Positions 17,648 to 30,308 are shown, counted from the stretch's first letter. The stretch: DNA of 64,000 nt from Bacteroidota bacterium (GCA_021796215.1 JAJYOK010000008.1:43499-107498), one strand, 5' to 3'. Program-made: numbers and translations. Notes: a model not told the origin generated them from the sequence alone.

Positions 17648-19750
17648 TCAAGCAGGAACGGCTTCTTTGCCTTTTACTTTTTCGATGATCTGCTGCGAAA
17701 TAGATTTCGGCGTTTCGTCATAATGCGAAAATTGCATTGTATAGAGCGCGCGTCCTTGCGTCATTGAGCGCATTTGTGTAGCATAGCCGAACATTTCCGA
17801 AAGCGGAACAGTCGCTTTCACCACTTGTGCATCTTTGCGGGACGAAATTCCTTCGATCTTTCCGCGCCGCGAATTCAAATCGCCCATCACGTCACCGAGG
17901 TATTCCTCCGGCGTCACGACTTCGACCGCCATGATCGGCTCGAGTAAAACGGGATCGGCTTTCTTTGCACCGGCTTGAAATCCAATTGAGCCGGCGATCT
18001 TAAATGCCATTTCAGAAGAATCTACATCGTGATACGAACCGTCGAACAATTTTACTTTGATATCTTCCATCGGATAGCCGGCAAGAACGCCATTCTTCAT
18101 TGCCTCTTGAATTCCTTCAGACACAGGCTTGATGTATTCCCGCGGAACGACGCCGCCGACAATCGCGTCTTCGAATTCGTACCCTTTTCCTTTTTCATTC
18201 GGCCCCACTTCAAGCCAAACATGCCCGTATTGTCCTCTGCCTCCGGATTGGCGGACAAATTTTCCTTCTGCCTGTACTTTTTTTCGAATGGTTTCTTTGT
18301 ACGCAACTTGCGGTCTGCCGACATTCGCTTCGACTTTGAATTCGCGCTTCATGCGGTCAATGATAATTTCAAGATGAAGCTCACCCATTCCGCCGATAAT
18401 GGTCTGGCCGGTTTCTTCGTTCGTTGAAACACGAAATGTCGGATCTTCCTCGGCAAGCTTCTGAAGCGCTTCGCCCATTTTTTCCTGATCGGCTTTCGTT
18501 TTCGGTTCAATCGCCTGATGGATGACCGGCTCCGGGAAAATCATCTTCTCGAGAATAATCGGATCGTCTTCGTCGCATAAGGTGTCACCTGTGCGCGTGC
18601 TCTTAAAACCAATCGCCGCAAGAATGTCGCCTGAATAACCTTCATCAACATCTTCACGATGATTGGCGTGCATGCGAAGAACTCGTCCGATGCGTTCTTT
18701 CTTTCCGCTTATCGAATTGTAAATGTACGAGCCGGCTTTTACTGTGCCGCTGTATATTCGGAAAAATGTCAGCCGCCCGACAAACGGATCGGTCATAATC
18801 TTAAACGCGAGCGCCGTGAATTTCTCATCGTCACTGACGGTGCGCTGGATGCTATCCCGCATATTGGGATGATGTCCGGTAATTATACCGTCATTGATAT
18901 CAGTCGGCGCAGGAAGAAAATCAACAATCGCGTCCATAAGGTTTTGGACGCCTTTATTTTTAAATGAAGAGCCACACAACACCGGTACGATACTTACTTT
19001 CAAACAGGCGCGGCGAAGAACGCTAATAATTTCCTGCGGCGTAATTTCTTTTCCTTCTAGATATTTCTCAAGGAGCGTATCGTCTTCTTCGGAAACCGCT
19101 TCGAGCATTTTTGTGCGGTACTCTGCCGCAAGCGCTTGAAGATCGTGAGGAATATCAATATCCTCCCACGTTGTTCCGATTGTTTCTTCGTTAAAGATAC
19201 GCGCTTTCATCGTGATCAAATCAATCATGCCGCGGAACATTTCCCCTTGGCCGACGGGCAAATGTATCGGCACCGCATTCGCACCGAGACGATCTTTCAT
19301 CATTTGAACGGCGCCGAGAAAATCCGCGCCAACACGATCCATTTTATTAACAAATGCGATGCGCGGAACGCCGTACTTGTCAGCCTGACGCCACACGGTT
19401 TCAGATTGCGGTTCAACACCTCCAACAGAACAAAACAATGCAACGGCTCCATCAAGAACGCGGAGCGAACGCTCAACCTCAATTGTAAAGTCAACGTGAC
19501 CCGGCGTATCAATAATGTTCACGCGATGGTCTCTCCAGAAACATGTTGTCGCGGCGGAAGTGATTGTAATGCCGCGTTCTTTTTCCTGTTCCATCCAGTC
19601 CATCGTCGCTGCACCGTCGTGCACTTCGCCCATGCGATGCAATACGCCGGTATAGAACAAAATGCGTTCTGTTGTCGTCGTTTTGCCAGCATCAATGTGA
19701 GCCATAATGCCGATGTTACGGGTCCGTTCTAATGTATACTTCCTTGCCAT
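17648..19750 (-). CDS. fusA: Elongation factor G
   Basis: Translocase GTPase that moves tRNAs and mRNA after peptide bond formation. It has 700 residues and five domains. The P-loop AHIDAGKTT spans residues 17-25, followed by [20 protein letters not shown] (switch I), DTPGHVDFT (G3) and NKMD (G4). The domain IV tip segment ([20 protein letters not shown]) and [20 protein letters not shown] are intact. It lies between rpsG (108 nt upstream) and tuf (49 nt downstream). It looks like canonical EF-G1 by position; no paralogue is seen here. Confidence 0.99.
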   Translation of the reverse strand: MARKYTLERTRNIGIMAHIDAGKTTTTERILFYTGVLHRMGEVHDGAATMDWMEQEKERGITITSAATTCFWRDHRVNIIDTPGHVDFTIEVERSLRVLDGAVALFCSVGGVEPQSETVWRQADKYGVPRIAFVNKMDRVGADFLGAVQMMKDRLGANAVPIHLPVGQGEMFRGMIDLITMKARIFNEETIGTTWEDIDIPHDLQALAAEYRTKMLEAVSEEDDTLLEKYLEGKEITPQEIISVLRRACLKVSIVPVLCGSSFKNKGVQNLMDAIVDFLPAPTDINDGIITGHHPNMRDSIQRTVSDDEKFTALAFKIMTDPFVGRLTFFRIYSGTVKAGSYIYNSISGKKERIGRVLRMHANHREDVDEGYSGDILAAIGFKSTRTGDTLCDEDDPIILEKMIFPEPVIHQAIEPKTKADQEKMGEALQKLAEEDPTFRVSTNEETGQTIIGGMGELHLEIIIDRMKREFKVEANVGRPQVAYKETIRKKVQAEGKFVRQSGGRGQYGHVWLEVGPNEKGKGYEFEDAIVGGVVPREYIKPVSEGIQEAMKNGVLAGYPMEDIKVKLFDGSYHDVDSSEMAFKIAGSIGFQAGAKKADPVLLEPIMAVEVVTPEEYLGDVMGDLNSRRGKIEGISSRKDAQVVKATVPLSEMFGYATQMRSMTQGRALYTMQFSHYDETPKSISQQIIEKVKGKEAVPA

Positions 19751-19858
19751 ACTCCTACGCTACATCTTCCTCTTCTAACATCTAAAGACACTGCATCGCC
19801 ACAGACGCATATCTGCGCGATTTTTTTTCAGCAAAAAAACACTTCGCTTTTTATTTGC

Positions 19859-20326
19859 TTACCACTTGAAATGCGCAAAAGCTTTGTTTGCTTCCGCCAT
19901 CCGGTGAGTGTCTTCTTTTTTCTTTACAGCATTTCCTTCACCGTTAGCAGCGGCAAGAAGCTCAGCAGCAAGCTTCTGCGACATTGACTTGTCCGAACGT
20001 TCGTTGGCATAGGTTATGAGCCAGCGGATTGCAAGAGCGGTTCGCCGTTCGGGACGAACTTCTGTGGGTACCTGATAGGTTGCTCCACCAACGCGTCGTG
20101 CGCGGACTTCAATTAGCGGTGCAACATTGTTTACAGCTTTCTTAAACACATCTATTGAAGGAACGCTTGCGCGTGTACCGACAACATCAAGAGCATCATA
20201 GAAGATAGATTGAGCAAGATTCTTCTTTCCCCTCTTCATAATGCTGTTGATAAAACGAGAAACCAACGGATCGTTGAATTTCGGATCTCCCTGCGTATGT
20301 CGTTTTTCTGCTGTTTTCTTTCTCAT
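19859..20326 (-). CDS. rpsG: 30S ribosomal protein S7
   Basis: S7 nucleates 30S head assembly and, in E. coli, represses the str operon. It has 155 residues with MRKKTAEKRHTQGDPKFNDP at the start, then GGATYQVPTEVRPERRTALA and the C-terminal KKEDTHRMAEANKAFAHFKW. It follows rpsL by 16 nt. The 108-nt gap to fusA has no obvious structure. Confidence 0.99.
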   Translation of the reverse strand: MRKKTAEKRHTQGDPKFNDPLVSRFINSIMKRGKKNLAQSIFYDALDVVGTRASVPSIDVFKKAVNNVAPLIEVRARRVGGATYQVPTEVRPERRTALAIRWLITYANERSDKSMSQKLAAELLAAANGEGNAVKKKEDTHRMAEANKAFAHFKW

Positions 20327-20342
20327 TGATCAGTTCATTCTC

Positions 20343-20714
20343 TTACTTGGGGCGCTTTGCTCCATATTTAGAGCGCCCTTGTTTGCGTTCATTCACTCCG
20401 GCTGTATCCAAGGTTCCTCGAATAATATGATAGCGAACGCCGGGAAGATCTTTCACTCTGCCGCCGCGGATCAGTACAATAGAGTGTTCTTGCAAGTTGT
20501 GACCTTCGCCCGGAATATATGCTGTTACTTCGGCGCCATGGGTCAATCGTACACGTGCAACTTTTCGTAATGCTGAATTCGGTTTTTTCGGTGTTGTTGT
20601 ATAAACTCTCGTGCATACGCCGCGTTTTTGAGGGTTTCCTTCAAGCGCCGGCGCCTTGCTTTTAAATAGTATGCGCTCTCGACCCGACCGAACCAATTGG
20701 TTTATTGTTGGCAA
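20343..20714 (-). CDS. rpsL: 30S ribosomal protein S12
   Basis: Decoding-centre protein S12, 123 residues, starting [20 protein letters not shown]. The streptomycin-relevant loops have the usual sensitive residues: [13 protein letters not shown] around residues 39-51 and [13 protein letters not shown] further on. It is the first gene of the str block, and a consensus promoter lies 54 nt upstream in the rpoC gap. Confidence 0.99.
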   Translation of the reverse strand: MPTINQLVRSGRERILFKSKAPALEGNPQKRGVCTRVYTTTPKKPNSALRKVARVRLTHGAEVTAYIPGEGHNLQEHSIVLIRGGRVKDLPGVRYHIIRGTLDTAGVNERKQGRSKYGAKRPK

Positions 20715-20767
20715 AACTATATACTCCGGTTTATCTCTGTCCTATAAATTTCGTAAGAAAGCTAAAC

Positions 20768-20796
20768 AATATAAGAAAATTGACCGCCTATGTCAA
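20768..20796 (-). promoter_or_regulatory. Sigma-70-type promoter for the str/S10/spc/alpha genes
   Basis: On the minus strand TTGACA (20796-20791) and TATATT (20773-20768) are separated by exactly 17 bases. The site lies between the rpoC stop and the rpsL start, leaving a leader of about 45 nt. It could give the downstream ribosomal genes expression independent of the rif block. Confidence 0.8.
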
Positions 20797-20813
20797 GAAA
20801 TTTTCTTTTAGAA

Positions 20814-23800
20814 TTATGATGTAACCGATTTAGTTTTCCTGCGTGTTTTTTTGACAACAACAACCTCTTCCGGCGCCGCTTCTTCTGCAGGTTCAGCCGG
20901 TCGTTCAACAACTTTCGGCGGTTCCTTTGAGGATACAAGAACATCGCGAAACTTCTTTAAGCCTGTGCCGGCAGGAATAAGGTGTCCCATAATAACATTT
21001 TCTTTCAAGCCGAGCAGGTAATCAACCTTCGCTTCAATTGCCGCGTCGGTCAATACTTTGGTCGTCTCCTGAAACGACGCTGCCGAAATGAAGCTGTCCG
21101 TCGAAAGTGAGGCTGAAGTAATGCCAAGCAGAATCGGTTCAGACATTGCTGGTTCAGCATCGCGGAGTTCTGCAACCTTTTTACTCTTCTTCTTCACTTC
21201 GGTATTTGCTTCTTTTGCTTTTTTCTTTTCAACAATCATGGCATTCTTAAATTTCGTATCACCCTTATTGATGATGAATACCATTCCTTGCAGCTTCGCG
21301 TTCTCCTCTTCAAATTTCACTTTATCAACATAATCGCCTTCGAGGAAACGCGTATCTCCGGAATCGGTGATGCGGACCTTTTGCATCATTTGCCGCACAA
21401 TGGTTTCGATGTGCTTATCATTAATCTTCACACCTTGCATGCGGTACACTTCCTGAATCTCATTCACAAGATATTCCTGAACTGCACCCGTGCCTTTGAT
21501 GCGCAAAATATCATGCGGGTCAATGGCGCCATCCGACAACCGTTCGCCGGCACGAATAGTGTCATTTTCCTGCGCGAGTACATGTTTGCCAAGCGGAAGA
21601 AGGTATGTTTTCGATTCCTTCTTGTCATGACTTTCAACAATAACTTCGCGCGACCCGCGTTTCTGTCCACCGAAATGAACGATACCGTCAATCTCGCTGA
21701 CCAAAGCAGGATCAGCGGGTGAGCGCGCCTCAAATAATTCTGTAACGCGCGGAAGACCTCCGGTGATGTCACGCGTTTTTCCGCTGTCGCGCGGAATCTT
21801 TACAAGAATCGTTCCTCCTTTGATTTCCTCACCGTCATCAACCATCATGTGAGCGCGCGTAGGAATAATATAACTTGCAATCTTTGCGCCGCTCTTGTTG
21901 GTGACAATAAGAGTAGGACTCAGCGTTCGGTCGCGTGAATCAATAACGACTTTTTGAATGTGCCCTGTCTGCTCATCAGGCTCTTCACGGTATGTGATAT
22001 CTTCTTTCAAATCTTGATATTTCACAATGCCGGCATGTTCAGAAATGATAACTGCATTGTAAGGATCCCATTCGTATACAAGTTCGCCTTTCTGCACCGG
22101 CGCACGATCTGCCAACTGCAATAAAGCGCCGTAGGGAATATCGTACTTCGTAAGAACGCGATTGTCCTTGTCAAGAATATTCACAACTCCGCTGCGTCCT
22201 AATGCAAGAAGTTTCGAACCAAGATCTGTGGCGACCGAAATGGATTTCAACCCTTCGTATTTAATATGCCCGTCAAACTTCGATACGATTTGTGACTGGG
22301 CAGCAATCAAGCTAGCAGTACCGCCGGTGTGGAATGTCCGCAGAGTTAACTGCGTTCCCGGCTCGCCGATGGATTGCGCGGCAATTGTTCCAACGGTTTC
22401 ACCGACTTCCACAATCTTGCCAGTGGTCAGATTCCGTCCATAACATTTTGCGCAGACACCGCGCTTTGCTTCACATGTCAGCACCGAACGAATTTCTACT
22501 TGTTCAATTGAAGTTTCAGAAATTGCCGCTGCAATATCTTCATCAATCAATCCACCGGATTTCACAATTACTTTACGCGTTAACGGATCAACAACATCTT
22601 GCACGGCAACGCGGCCGAGAATACGCTCGGCGAGCGGTTCTTTCACATCTTCGCCTTCTTTTAATGCGCCGGTCATCACGCCGCGAATCGCGCCGCAATC
22701 TTCCATTGAAACAATTGCATCTTGTGCTACGTCAACAAGACGGCGGGTGAGGTATCCGGCATCAGCCGTTTTCAATGCGGTATCGGCAAGTCCTTTGCGC
22801 GCACCGTGCGTTGAAATAAAATATTCGAGAATCGAAAGTCCTTCACGGAAATTCGCGATGATCGGGTTTTCAATCAGTTCACCGGTTGCACCGGAAAGAG
22901 ATTTCTGCGGCTTTGCCATGAGTCCGCGCATACCGGCAAGCTGACGCACTTGTTCTTTCGAACCGCGCGCTCCGGAATCAATCATCATATAGAGAGAATT
23001 GAATCCTTCTTTCGATTGCTGAAGCGAATCAAAAAGTTTCTCTGCAACACGGCTTGACGTACGCGTCCAAATATCAATCACTTTATTATAGCGCTCTCCG
23101 TCCGTAATAAATCCGTTTTGATATTGCGCTTCAACCGCTGCAACATCTTTTTCGGCTTTAGCAATGAGCTCTTCTTTTTCTTTCGGAATTGCAACATCGG
23201 CAACACTAACGGAAAGTCCGCCTCTCGTTGCATGGTTAAATCCAAGGTCTTTCAATGCATCAAGAAATTGAGCGGTGCGAAGATTGCCGCATTTGCGGAA
23301 CGACGCTGCAATAATCTGAACAAGCCGGTTCTTATTCAACAATTCATTCACATAACCGATTTCTTTCGGAACAATTTTATTGAAGATAACCCGGCCGGTT
23401 GTTGTCTCAGTCTGTTTGCCGTCAATGCGGACTTTAATGCGCGCATGAAGTGAAATTTTTCCTTCGTTATAAGCAATCGTTACTTCTTCCGGCGAAGCGA
23501 AAATCTTTCCTTCGCCAGGCTCGTTCGCTTTCGATTTTGTCAGATAATAACAGCCAAGAACCTGATCTTGTGTCGGTGTCACAATCGGCGCGCCGCTTGC
23601 CGGCGAAAGAATATTGTGGCTCGACAACATCAGAATGCGTGCTTCAAGCTGCGCATCGAACGACAGCGGAACGTGCACCGCCATCTGGTCACCGTCGAAG
23701 TCGGCATTGAATGCGGTACACACCATCGGATGAATGCGAATCGCTTTTCCTTCGACAAGCACCGGTTGAAATGCCTGAATGCCGAGCCTGTGCAATGTCG

Positions 23801-25115
23801 GCGCGCGATTCAGCAGCACCGGATGCCCATCAATAATATTTTCAAGAATTTCCCAAATTTCCGGGCCCTTCTTATCAACTTGCTTTTTCGCGCTCTTTAC
23901 AGTTTTTGAAAGCCCGCGCTCAATAAGTTTACGAATGATGAACGGCTTGAACAGCTCAACCGCCATATCTTTCGGAAGCCCGCACTGATGCAGCTTCAAC
24001 TCCGGGCCAACAACGATGACTGAACGGCCGGAATAATCAACGCGCTTGCCGAGAAGATTCTGCCGGAAACGTCCTTGCTTTCCTTTCAACATATCGGAAA
24101 GCGATTTGAGCGCACGATTATTGTCACTGCGCACAGCGTTCACGCGGCGTGAATTATCGAAGAGCGAGTCAACGGCTTCCTGAAGCATTCTTTTTTCATT
24201 GCGAAGAATTACTTCCGGCGCCTTAATGTCAATCAATCGTTTCAAACGATTGTTGCGGATAATAACGCGGCGGTACAGATCGTTAAGATCCGATGTAGCA
24301 AAGCGGCCTCCTTCAAGAGGAACAAGCGGACGAAGTTCCGGCGGTATAACCGGAATAACATTCAGCACCATCCACTCCGGCTTGTTCAACATGTTGCCAT
24401 TCGGATCGCGGAACGATTCGATGACACGCAAGCGCTTTAGCGCCTCTGTTTTCTTCTGCACCGACGTCTCCACCTTCACTTGAGCGCGAAGCTCCAACGA
24501 AAGCGTTTCGACTTCAACACGTTTTAAGAGATCGCGAATAGCTTCGCCGCCGATTTTTGCAACAAACTTTTTCGGATCGTCATCATCGAGATCTTGATTC
24601 TTTTCCGGCAAGGATGAAAGAATTTCAAAATACTGATCTTCCGTGATCAGGTCTTGCATTTGCAATCCTGTTGTTCCGGGATTTGTGACAACGTATGACT
24701 CGTAATAGATAATCCGCTCGAGGTCTTTGTTGCTCAGTCCCAACACGTAACCGATTTTGCTCGGCGTGGAACGGAAATACCAAATATGTACCACCGGCAC
24801 GGCAAGGCCGATATGTCCCATGCGTTCCCGGCGCACGCTTTTTTGCGTCACCTCGACTCCGCACCGGTCGCAAATAATGCCTTTGTAGCGGATGCGTTTA
24901 TATTTCCCGCAATGGCATTCCCAATCGCGCACGGGGCCAAAAATCTTTTCGCAAAACAATCCGTCTTTTTCCGGACGAAACGACCGATAATTGATCGTTT
25001 CCGGTTTTGTGACTTCGCCGTACGACCGCTGTAAAATCGCATCGGACGATGCAAGGCTGATCGTAATCTTCGAAAAATTCTTCTTTACTGCTGTGTCATG
25101 TGATGTAAAAGGCAT
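20814..25115 (-). CDS. rpoC: DNA-directed RNA polymerase beta' subunit
   Basis: Catalytic beta' subunit. The start at 25115 ([17 protein letters not shown]) has GGAG nine bases upstream and gives 1433 residues; an earlier in-frame ATG would add 25 non-conserved residues. The N-terminal zinc ribbon cysteines are C67, C69, C82 and C85. The Mg2+-binding motif [12 protein letters not shown] is near residue 470. The second zinc site ([11 protein letters not shown]) and bridge-helix/trigger-loop regions follow. The C-terminal tail after about residue 1390 is low-complexity, rich in Glu, Pro and Lys. It lies 91 nt after rpoB. Confidence 0.98.
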   Translation of the reverse strand: MPFTSHDTAVKKNFSKITISLASSDAILQRSYGEVTKPETINYRSFRPEKDGLFCEKIFGPVRDWECHCGKYKRIRYKGIICDRCGVEVTQKSVRRERMGHIGLAVPVVHIWYFRSTPSKIGYVLGLSNKDLERIIYYESYVVTNPGTTGLQMQDLITEDQYFEILSSLPEKNQDLDDDDPKKFVAKIGGEAIRDLLKRVEVETLSLELRAQVKVETSVQKKTEALKRLRVIESFRDPNGNMLNKPEWMVLNVIPVIPPELRPLVPLEGGRFATSDLNDLYRRVIIRNNRLKRLIDIKAPEVILRNEKRMLQEAVDSLFDNSRRVNAVRSDNNRALKSLSDMLKGKQGRFRQNLLGKRVDYSGRSVIVVGPELKLHQCGLPKDMAVELFKPFIIRKLIERGLSKTVKSAKKQVDKKGPEIWEILENIIDGHPVLLNRAPTLHRLGIQAFQPVLVEGKAIRIHPMVCTAFNADFDGDQMAVHVPLSFDAQLEARILMLSSHNILSPASGAPIVTPTQDQVLGCYYLTKSKANEPGEGKIFASPEEVTIAYNEGKISLHARIKVRIDGKQTETTTGRVIFNKIVPKEIGYVNELLNKNRLVQIIAASFRKCGNLRTAQFLDALKDLGFNHATRGGLSVSVADVAIPKEKEELIAKAEKDVAAVEAQYQNGFITDGERYNKVIDIWTRTSSRVAEKLFDSLQQSKEGFNSLYMMIDSGARGSKEQVRQLAGMRGLMAKPQKSLSGATGELIENPIIANFREGLSILEYFISTHGARKGLADTALKTADAGYLTRRLVDVAQDAIVSMEDCGAIRGVMTGALKEGEDVKEPLAERILGRVAVQDVVDPLTRKVIVKSGGLIDEDIAAAISETSIEQVEIRSVLTCEAKRGVCAKCYGRNLTTGKIVEVGETVGTIAAQSIGEPGTQLTLRTFHTGGTASLIAAQSQIVSKFDGHIKYEGLKSISVATDLGSKLLALGRSGVVNILDKDNRVLTKYDIPYGALLQLADRAPVQKGELVYEWDPYNAVIISEHAGIVKYQDLKEDITYREEPDEQTGHIQKVVIDSRDRTLSPTLIVTNKSGAKIASYIIPTRAHMMVDDGEEIKGGTILVKIPRDSGKTRDITGGLPRVTELFEARSPADPALVSEIDGIVHFGGQKRGSREVIVESHDKKESKTYLLPLGKHVLAQENDTIRAGERLSDGAIDPHDILRIKGTGAVQEYLVNEIQEVYRMQGVKINDKHIETIVRQMMQKVRITDSGDTRFLEGDYVDKVKFEEENAKLQGMVFIINKGDTKFKNAMIVEKKKAKEANTEVKKKSKKVAELRDAEPAMSEPILLGITSASLSTDSFISAASFQETTKVLTDAAIEAKVDYLLGLKENVIMGHLIPAGTGLKKFRDVLVSSKEPPKVVERPAEPAEEAAPEEVVVVKKTRRKTKSVTS

Positions 25116-25206
25116 AAGCCAATCTCCAAAAAAATAAATTGGATGAACGTGCACATGTGTTGCGGCACTCGCAACTATTGATGCACGCACAATTCATATG
25201 CGGCTG

Positions 25207-28200
25207 CTATTCGATCTTCACTTCGAGACCGAGCCCTTGCAGCTCGCGCACCAACACATTAAACGATTCCGGCACATTCGATTCCGGCAAATTATCACCT
25301 TTCACGATTGCCTCATATACTTTTGCACGGCCTACAACATCGTCGGATTTTACCGTGAGAATTTCCTGCAATACGTGCGAGGCGCCGTACCCTTGAAGCG
25401 CCCAGACTTCCATTTCTCCGAATCGCTGACCACCAAACTGCGCCTTCCCGCCCAGCGGCTGCTGTGTGATAAGCGAATACGGTCCGATTGACCGTGCATG
25501 AATCTTGTCGTCTACGAGGTGCGAGAGCTTCATTATATAAATGTAGCCGACAGTGACTTCCTGATCGAACCGCTCACCTGTTCGGCCGTCGTACATAATG
25601 CTCTTCGACTCGTGATTCAGGTTCGCTTTTTTCATCTGCTCCTGAATGTCTTCCCACGACGCGCCATCAAAAATCGGTGTCGCGAATCTCACGCCGAGCG
25701 CTTTACCTGCCCAGCCAAGCGCAGTTTCAAATAACTGGCCGAGATTCATACGCGAAGGCACGCCAAGCGGATTCAGGATAATATCCACCGGTCTGCCGTC
25801 CGGCATGAAAGGCATATCTTCACGCGGAACGATCGAGGCGACAACACCTTTGTTTCCGTGCCTGCCCGCCATTTTGTCGCCGACAGAAAGTTTGCGCTTC
25901 TTTGCAACATAAACTTTTGCAAGCTGCACAATGCCGGGCGGAAGTTCGTCGCCAAGTTGAATTTTATTTTTCTCGTGCTTGTATGCTTCTTCAATGTGGT
26001 TCAGCGCGTCAAAATAATTTTCGTAGATGCGGACAACAAGATTGCTCTTCCGCTTATCGTCTACCCACTCTTCTTGATAATTTAACTTCTCAATGCCGTC
26101 GTATTCTGAGAAAGTGCCTTCTTTAAATTGTGTGCCGCTGCGAAATACCATCGCACCGTCCATGTCGCGCACGCCGGTAGATTTTTCGCCGTCCAACAGA
26201 AGGTCGAGCTTCCTGCCAAGCTTCTCTTTATGCTCCTTGATATCTTTTTTTCGTTCTTTCTCAAGAAACTCGAGACGCTTCTTGTCTTCTTTTTTCGTCT
26301 CGGCATCTTTTTTCTTCCGGCTGAACAGCTTTGTGGCGATCACAATCCCCTTCATTCCCGGAGGCGCTTTCAGCGAAGCGTCTTTTACGTCGCCAGCTTT
26401 TTCGCCGAAGATCGCTTTCAGCAATTTTTCTTCCGGGGTCGGGTCTGTTTCACCTTTCGGTGTAATTTTCCCGATGAGAATATCGCCTTCTTTTACTTCT
26501 GCGCCAACGCGGATAACGCCGTCTTCATCAAGATCTTTTGTCGCTTCCTCACTCACGTTCGGAATTTCGCGCGTGAGTTCTTCTTCGCCGCGCTTTGTGT
26601 CGCGCACTTGCAATTCAAACTCTTCAATGTGAATGGATGTGTACACATCTTCTGCGACAATGCGTTCGTTAATGATAATAGCGTCTTCAAAATTATAACC
26701 GCGCCACGGCATGAATGCGACAAGAACATTGCGTCCGAGTGCAAGCTCGCCATGGTTGGTGGCACAGCCATCCGCCAGCACATCGCCTTTTTTGAACCGC
26801 TGTCCGGGAACCACAATCGGCTTTTGATTGATCGCCGTATCCTGATTAGTGCGGAAAAATTTCACAAGGTGATATTCGACACGGCGTTTATCGTCAAAGC
26901 TCACGAGCGCTTCGGTATTGGTTTCTTCGATATCATAAAGCACGGTGATTTTTTCGCCGGACACATTTTCAACAACGCCGTTGCGTTCGGCAATCACGCA
27001 TGTACGGGAATCACGCGCTACCATTTCTTCCAAACCGGTGCCGACAATCGGCGCTTGCGGACGAAGCAACGGTACGGATTGACGCTGCATATTTGAACCC
27101 ATCAATGCGCGGTTTGCATCATCATGCTCAAGGAACGGAATGAGCGCTGCCGCCGCGCTGACAATTTGCGTCGGGGCAACATCCATATATTCCACTTGCT
27201 CGGGAGTGTGAACAACAAAATCTCCGCGATGACGTGATGTTACGCGCTCTGTGAGAAATTTTCCTTTCTCATCAAGCGGTGCATTCGCCTGTGCAATGAT
27301 ATATTCATCTTCCTGCTCTGCATTAAGAAATTCGATTTCTTCGGTAACTTTTCCTTTTCGCACCTGGCGGTACGGCGTCTCAATAAATCCGAACTCATTC
27401 ACCCGCGCATGCATACAGAGCGAAGAAATAAGACCGATGTTTGGTCCTTCGGGGGTTTCAATCGGACACAACCGGCCATAATGTGTGTAGTGAACGTCGC
27501 GCACTTCAAATCCAGCGCGTTCGCGTGTCAAACCGCCGGGTCCGAGTGCCGACATTCTCCGTTTGTTCGTCAGTTCCGCAAGCGGATTTGTCTGATCCAT
27601 GTACTGCGAAAGCTGATTCGTGCCGAAAAATGCGTTGATGACACTTGTAATCGTTCGCGCGTTGACAAGATCGGCCGGAGAAAACGCATCCTGATCGCGA
27701 ATGTTCATACGCTCACGGATAGTCCGGCACATACGCACCAATCCAACATTGAATTGTGCGGCAATTTGTTCGCCGACCGTTCGAACGCGGCGGTTTCCTA
27801 AATGATCAATATCATCCACCGACGTTTTGCCCTGTTGTAAGTCGAGCAAGTAACGGATGATGGCGATGATATCGTCTTTCGTCAGCGTGGTAACCGATTC
27901 TGCAACTTCGAGTTTTAATTTCGAATTCAATCGGTGACGTCCGACATCACCAAGATCGTAGCGCTTCGGGTTGAAGAAAAGTTTATCAATGAGACTTTTC
28001 GCTGTATCAAGATCAGGTGCTTCGCCTGAACGCAACTGACGGTAAATAACTTCAAGCGCATCCTCTTCAGTGCGAACACTGTCTTTTTGAATCGTGTTTG
28101 CAATGACGGAGCCCTGGGAAATATCTTCCGATTTCAAGAAACGAATCTTCTTGACTTCCGATTTCTTGATCCTTTTAACGGTTTCTTCTGTGAGCGTTGC

Positions 28201-28995
28201 ATCTTTATTGACGATGATCTCACCTGTCTTGCGGTCAACGACATCGCCGCAGATGATACGGTTCAAATAATCTTTGAGATCAATATCGGCAACCTTCACT
28301 TCTTCCACGAGATTGAATAGCTCAAGAATTTCATCGTCGGAAGAATATCCTAACGCGCGCAATAACGTCGTGACGGGAAATTTTTTCTTGCGGTCAATGT
28401 ACGCGTACATCACGTTATTAATGTCGGTCGCAAATTCCACCCACGAGCCGCGGAAGGGAATAATACGCGCAGAAAAAATCGGCGTGCCGTTCGGGTGCAC
28501 CGACTCGCTGAAAAATACTCCCGGTGAACGATGCAACTGGCTGACAATAACGCGCTCCGCACCATTAATGATAAACGTACCGCGGTCCGTCATGTACGGC
28601 AGGTTACCGAGGTACACAACTTCTTCAATCGTGTCCGCGAATTCTTTTCCGCTTTCATCTTTCGTCGAAAGGCGGAGTTTCGCTTTGAGAGGAACCGCGT
28701 ACGTTAAACCGCGCTCCTGACATTCGCGCATCGAATATTTCGGCTTCTCAACATAATATTCGACGAACTCAAGAAGATAATTTTCCCGCGTGTCGGCGAT
28801 AGGAAAGTTCATCAGAAACACCTGCTGCAATCCTTTAGCCTTTCGCTTGTGCGGCGGAATACGTTCCTGCAAAAAATGTTCAAACGACTCAAGTTGAACA
28901 TTAAGAAGATCGGGATAGTCAACAACGGTAGGGATGCTGGCAAACGAGAGGCGCCCATTGCGCATCTCACTCAAATTTTTGGATTGGCTCGTCAA
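25207..28995 (-). CDS. rpoB: DNA-directed RNA polymerase beta subunit
   Basis: Beta subunit, about 1262 residues. TTG at 28995 is favoured as start because AAGGAG sits eight bases upstream; an in-frame GTG three codons earlier overlaps that Shine-Dalgarno sequence. The rifampicin pocket reads [21 protein letters not shown], with Asn477 at the place of E. coli His526. The downstream [16 protein letters not shown] and [17 protein letters not shown] blocks are intact. The switch and flap regions, including a lysine/glutamate-rich insertion near codons at 26.3 kb, and the C-terminal [20 protein letters not shown] anchor are present. Confidence 0.98.
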   Translation of the reverse strand: MTSQSKNLSEMRNGRLSFASIPTVVDYPDLLNVQLESFEHFLQERIPPHKRKAKGLQQVFLMNFPIADTRENYLLEFVEYYVEKPKYSMRECQERGLTYAVPLKAKLRLSTKDESGKEFADTIEEVVYLGNLPYMTDRGTFIINGAERVIVSQLHRSPGVFFSESVHPNGTPIFSARIIPFRGSWVEFATDINNVMYAYIDRKKKFPVTTLLRALGYSSDDEILELFNLVEEVKVADIDLKDYLNRIICGDVVDRKTGEIIVNKDATLTEETVKRIKKSEVKKIRFLKSEDISQGSVIANTIQKDSVRTEEDALEVIYRQLRSGEAPDLDTAKSLIDKLFFNPKRYDLGDVGRHRLNSKLKLEVAESVTTLTKDDIIAIIRYLLDLQQGKTSVDDIDHLGNRRVRTVGEQIAAQFNVGLVRMCRTIRERMNIRDQDAFSPADLVNARTITSVINAFFGTNQLSQYMDQTNPLAELTNKRRMSALGPGGLTRERAGFEVRDVHYTHYGRLCPIETPEGPNIGLISSLCMHARVNEFGFIETPYRQVRKGKVTEEIEFLNAEQEDEYIIAQANAPLDEKGKFLTERVTSRHRGDFVVHTPEQVEYMDVAPTQIVSAAAALIPFLEHDDANRALMGSNMQRQSVPLLRPQAPIVGTGLEEMVARDSRTCVIAERNGVVENVSGEKITVLYDIEETNTEALVSFDDKRRVEYHLVKFFRTNQDTAINQKPIVVPGQRFKKGDVLADGCATNHGELALGRNVLVAFMPWRGYNFEDAIIINERIVAEDVYTSIHIEEFELQVRDTKRGEEELTREIPNVSEEATKDLDEDGVIRVGAEVKEGDILIGKITPKGETDPTPEEKLLKAIFGEKAGDVKDASLKAPPGMKGIVIATKLFSRKKKDAETKKEDKKRLEFLEKERKKDIKEHKEKLGRKLDLLLDGEKSTGVRDMDGAMVFRSGTQFKEGTFSEYDGIEKLNYQEEWVDDKRKSNLVVRIYENYFDALNHIEEAYKHEKNKIQLGDELPPGIVQLAKVYVAKKRKLSVGDKMAGRHGNKGVVASIVPREDMPFMPDGRPVDIILNPLGVPSRMNLGQLFETALGWAGKALGVRFATPIFDGASWEDIQEQMKKANLNHESKSIMYDGRTGERFDQEVTVGYIYIMKLSHLVDDKIHARSIGPYSLITQQPLGGKAQFGGQRFGEMEVWALQGYGASHVLQEILTVKSDDVVGRAKVYEAIVKGDNLPESNVPESFNVLVRELQGLGLEVKIE

Positions 28996-29315
28996 GTCAA
29001 TCACTCCTTCGGGTCAAAACGACCCAATTAAAAGTTAAACAATGTGTCGAAAATCTTTTGGGAAGAAAATATGGCATCATGTTTTTTTCGAGGGAAACAA
29101 TACGAACCGCTCTCGAACACTGCCATTGCCGCCTTCACGTCCCAACGCGAGGCGTTTCTTCAAGACAGCGACAGAAGACTGCACAAGCCGATGGCACACG
29201 CACGTATTTTTCAGGGGTGCCATCGGCTTGTTTCGAACAACAACCATCAAGGAATGTGTAATTCAAACATTCTCCAATGCAAAAAAGTTCTGAAAAAACA
29301 AACCCGAAACCGCGA
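28996..29315 (-). promoter_or_regulatory. Structured 320-nt rplL-rpoB intergenic leader
   Basis: This non-coding gap contains two inverted repeats on the transcribed strand. The larger (29183-29231) has perfect 15-bp arms, ACAAGCCGATGGCAC and its complement, around a 19-nt loop. The smaller (29011-29025) is GGGTC-GTTTT-GACCC and ends two bases before the rpoB Shine-Dalgarno sequence. In E. coli the same gap holds an attenuator and an RNase III site that set the ratio of L7/L12 to beta; an analogous role here is inference. Confidence 0.6.
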
Positions 29316-29690
29316 TTACTTCAATTCGACTTTCGCGCCGGCTTCTTCCAGTTCTTTTTTCAGCTTTTCTGCATCGTCCTTGTTCAAACCTTCTTTGACA
29401 TTTTTCGGCGCACCGTCCACCAGGTCTTTTGCTTCTTTCAGCCCGAGACCGGTCGCCGCGCGCACAACTTTAATCACGTTAATTTTTTGGGCGCCCGCTT
29501 CTTTCAACACAACGGTAAATTCCGTCTGCGCTTCAGCGGCTGGTGCAGCGGCTGCGGCGGCTGGACCCGCCATCATAACCGGAGCGGCGGCGGTAACGCC
29601 AAATTTTTCTTCGAGGGCTTTTTTTAATTCTGCTGCTTCGAGCAGCGTGAGCTTTTCAATCTTTTCAACAAGTTCTGCTACTGCTGACAT
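29316..29690 (-). CDS. rplL: 50S ribosomal protein L7/L12
   Basis: Stalk protein present in several copies per ribosome; it recruits translation GTPases. It has 124 residues: an N-terminal dimerisation helix ([20 protein letters not shown]), an Ala/Pro-rich hinge near residues 38-52 and the C-terminal domain with [20 protein letters not shown] and [18 protein letters not shown]. It follows rplJ by 73 nt. Confidence 0.98.
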   Translation of the reverse strand: MSAVAELVEKIEKLTLLEAAELKKALEEKFGVTAAAPVMMAGPAAAAAAPAAEAQTEFTVVLKEAGAQKINVIKVVRAATGLGLKEAKDLVDGAPKNVKEGLNKDDAEKLKKELEEAGAKVELK

Positions 29691-29763
29691 TGCTTTTTTC
29701 TCCTTTAGTAAATTAAATTATTTCACATTTATGCAAACGAACGTCCCAAAATTTCTTTTGGAA

Positions 29764-30285
29764 CTATGCAGCTTTCTTCTTCTCAATTTGGCCGATGACG
29801 CTGACAAGATCGCGCATCACCGCATTGATCGAGCCGACGATGCCGGAAATTGGCGACTGAATGCTGCCGAGAATTCCTGCGATGATTTCATTGCGTGACG
29901 GAAGTTTTGCAAGCTCATCCAGCTTCGAGCCTTCGAAAACTTGCTTTTCTATCACACACACTTTGCAGGAAAGTTTCTCGTGTTTGTCGCTGAATTTTTT
30001 GATAATCTTAGCCGGGGTTACCGGATCGTCGTAGCTGAAAGCGATACCGGTTGGCCCGATGAGATTTTTATAAACGCCGTCGTACCCGGTAACATTCTCC
30101 AGCGCCTTGCGGGCAAGAGTGTTCTTGACTACCTGATAGTCAATTCCCGATTTGTGAAATTCGCGGCGCAGGTCTGTTGCCTGCTCCACGGTGATTCCGG
30201 TAAAATCGGTAAAGAACATTCCTTTTGCCCGGGAGATTTTTTCCTGAACATCGGCAACGATCTGTTCTTTCTCTGACTTTTTCAT
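29764..30285 (-). CDS. rplJ: 50S ribosomal protein L10
   Basis: L10 anchors the L7/L12 stalk to 23S rRNA. It has 173 residues: RNA-binding domain with VEQATDLRREFHKSGIDYQV and VVKNTLARKAL, then a C-terminal helix for L12 dimers. The 103-nt gap to rplA contains a nested hairpin (30309-30346) that resembles an L10-leader control site. Confidence 0.98.
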   Translation of the reverse strand: MKKSEKEQIVADVQEKISRAKGMFFTDFTGITVEQATDLRREFHKSGIDYQVVKNTLARKALENVTGYDGVYKNLIGPTGIAFSYDDPVTPAKIIKKFSDKHEKLSCKVCVIEKQVFEGSKLDELAKLPSRNEIIAGILGSIQSPISGIVGSINAVMRDLVSVIGQIEKKKAA

Positions 30286-30308
30286 TCGTGAATTATTCTT
30301 TCATTGTT

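Noticed and set aside
26128..27096. A 322-codon open frame opposite rpoB
   Set aside because: Antisense shadow of rpoB with phenylalanine-rich, non-protein-like composition.
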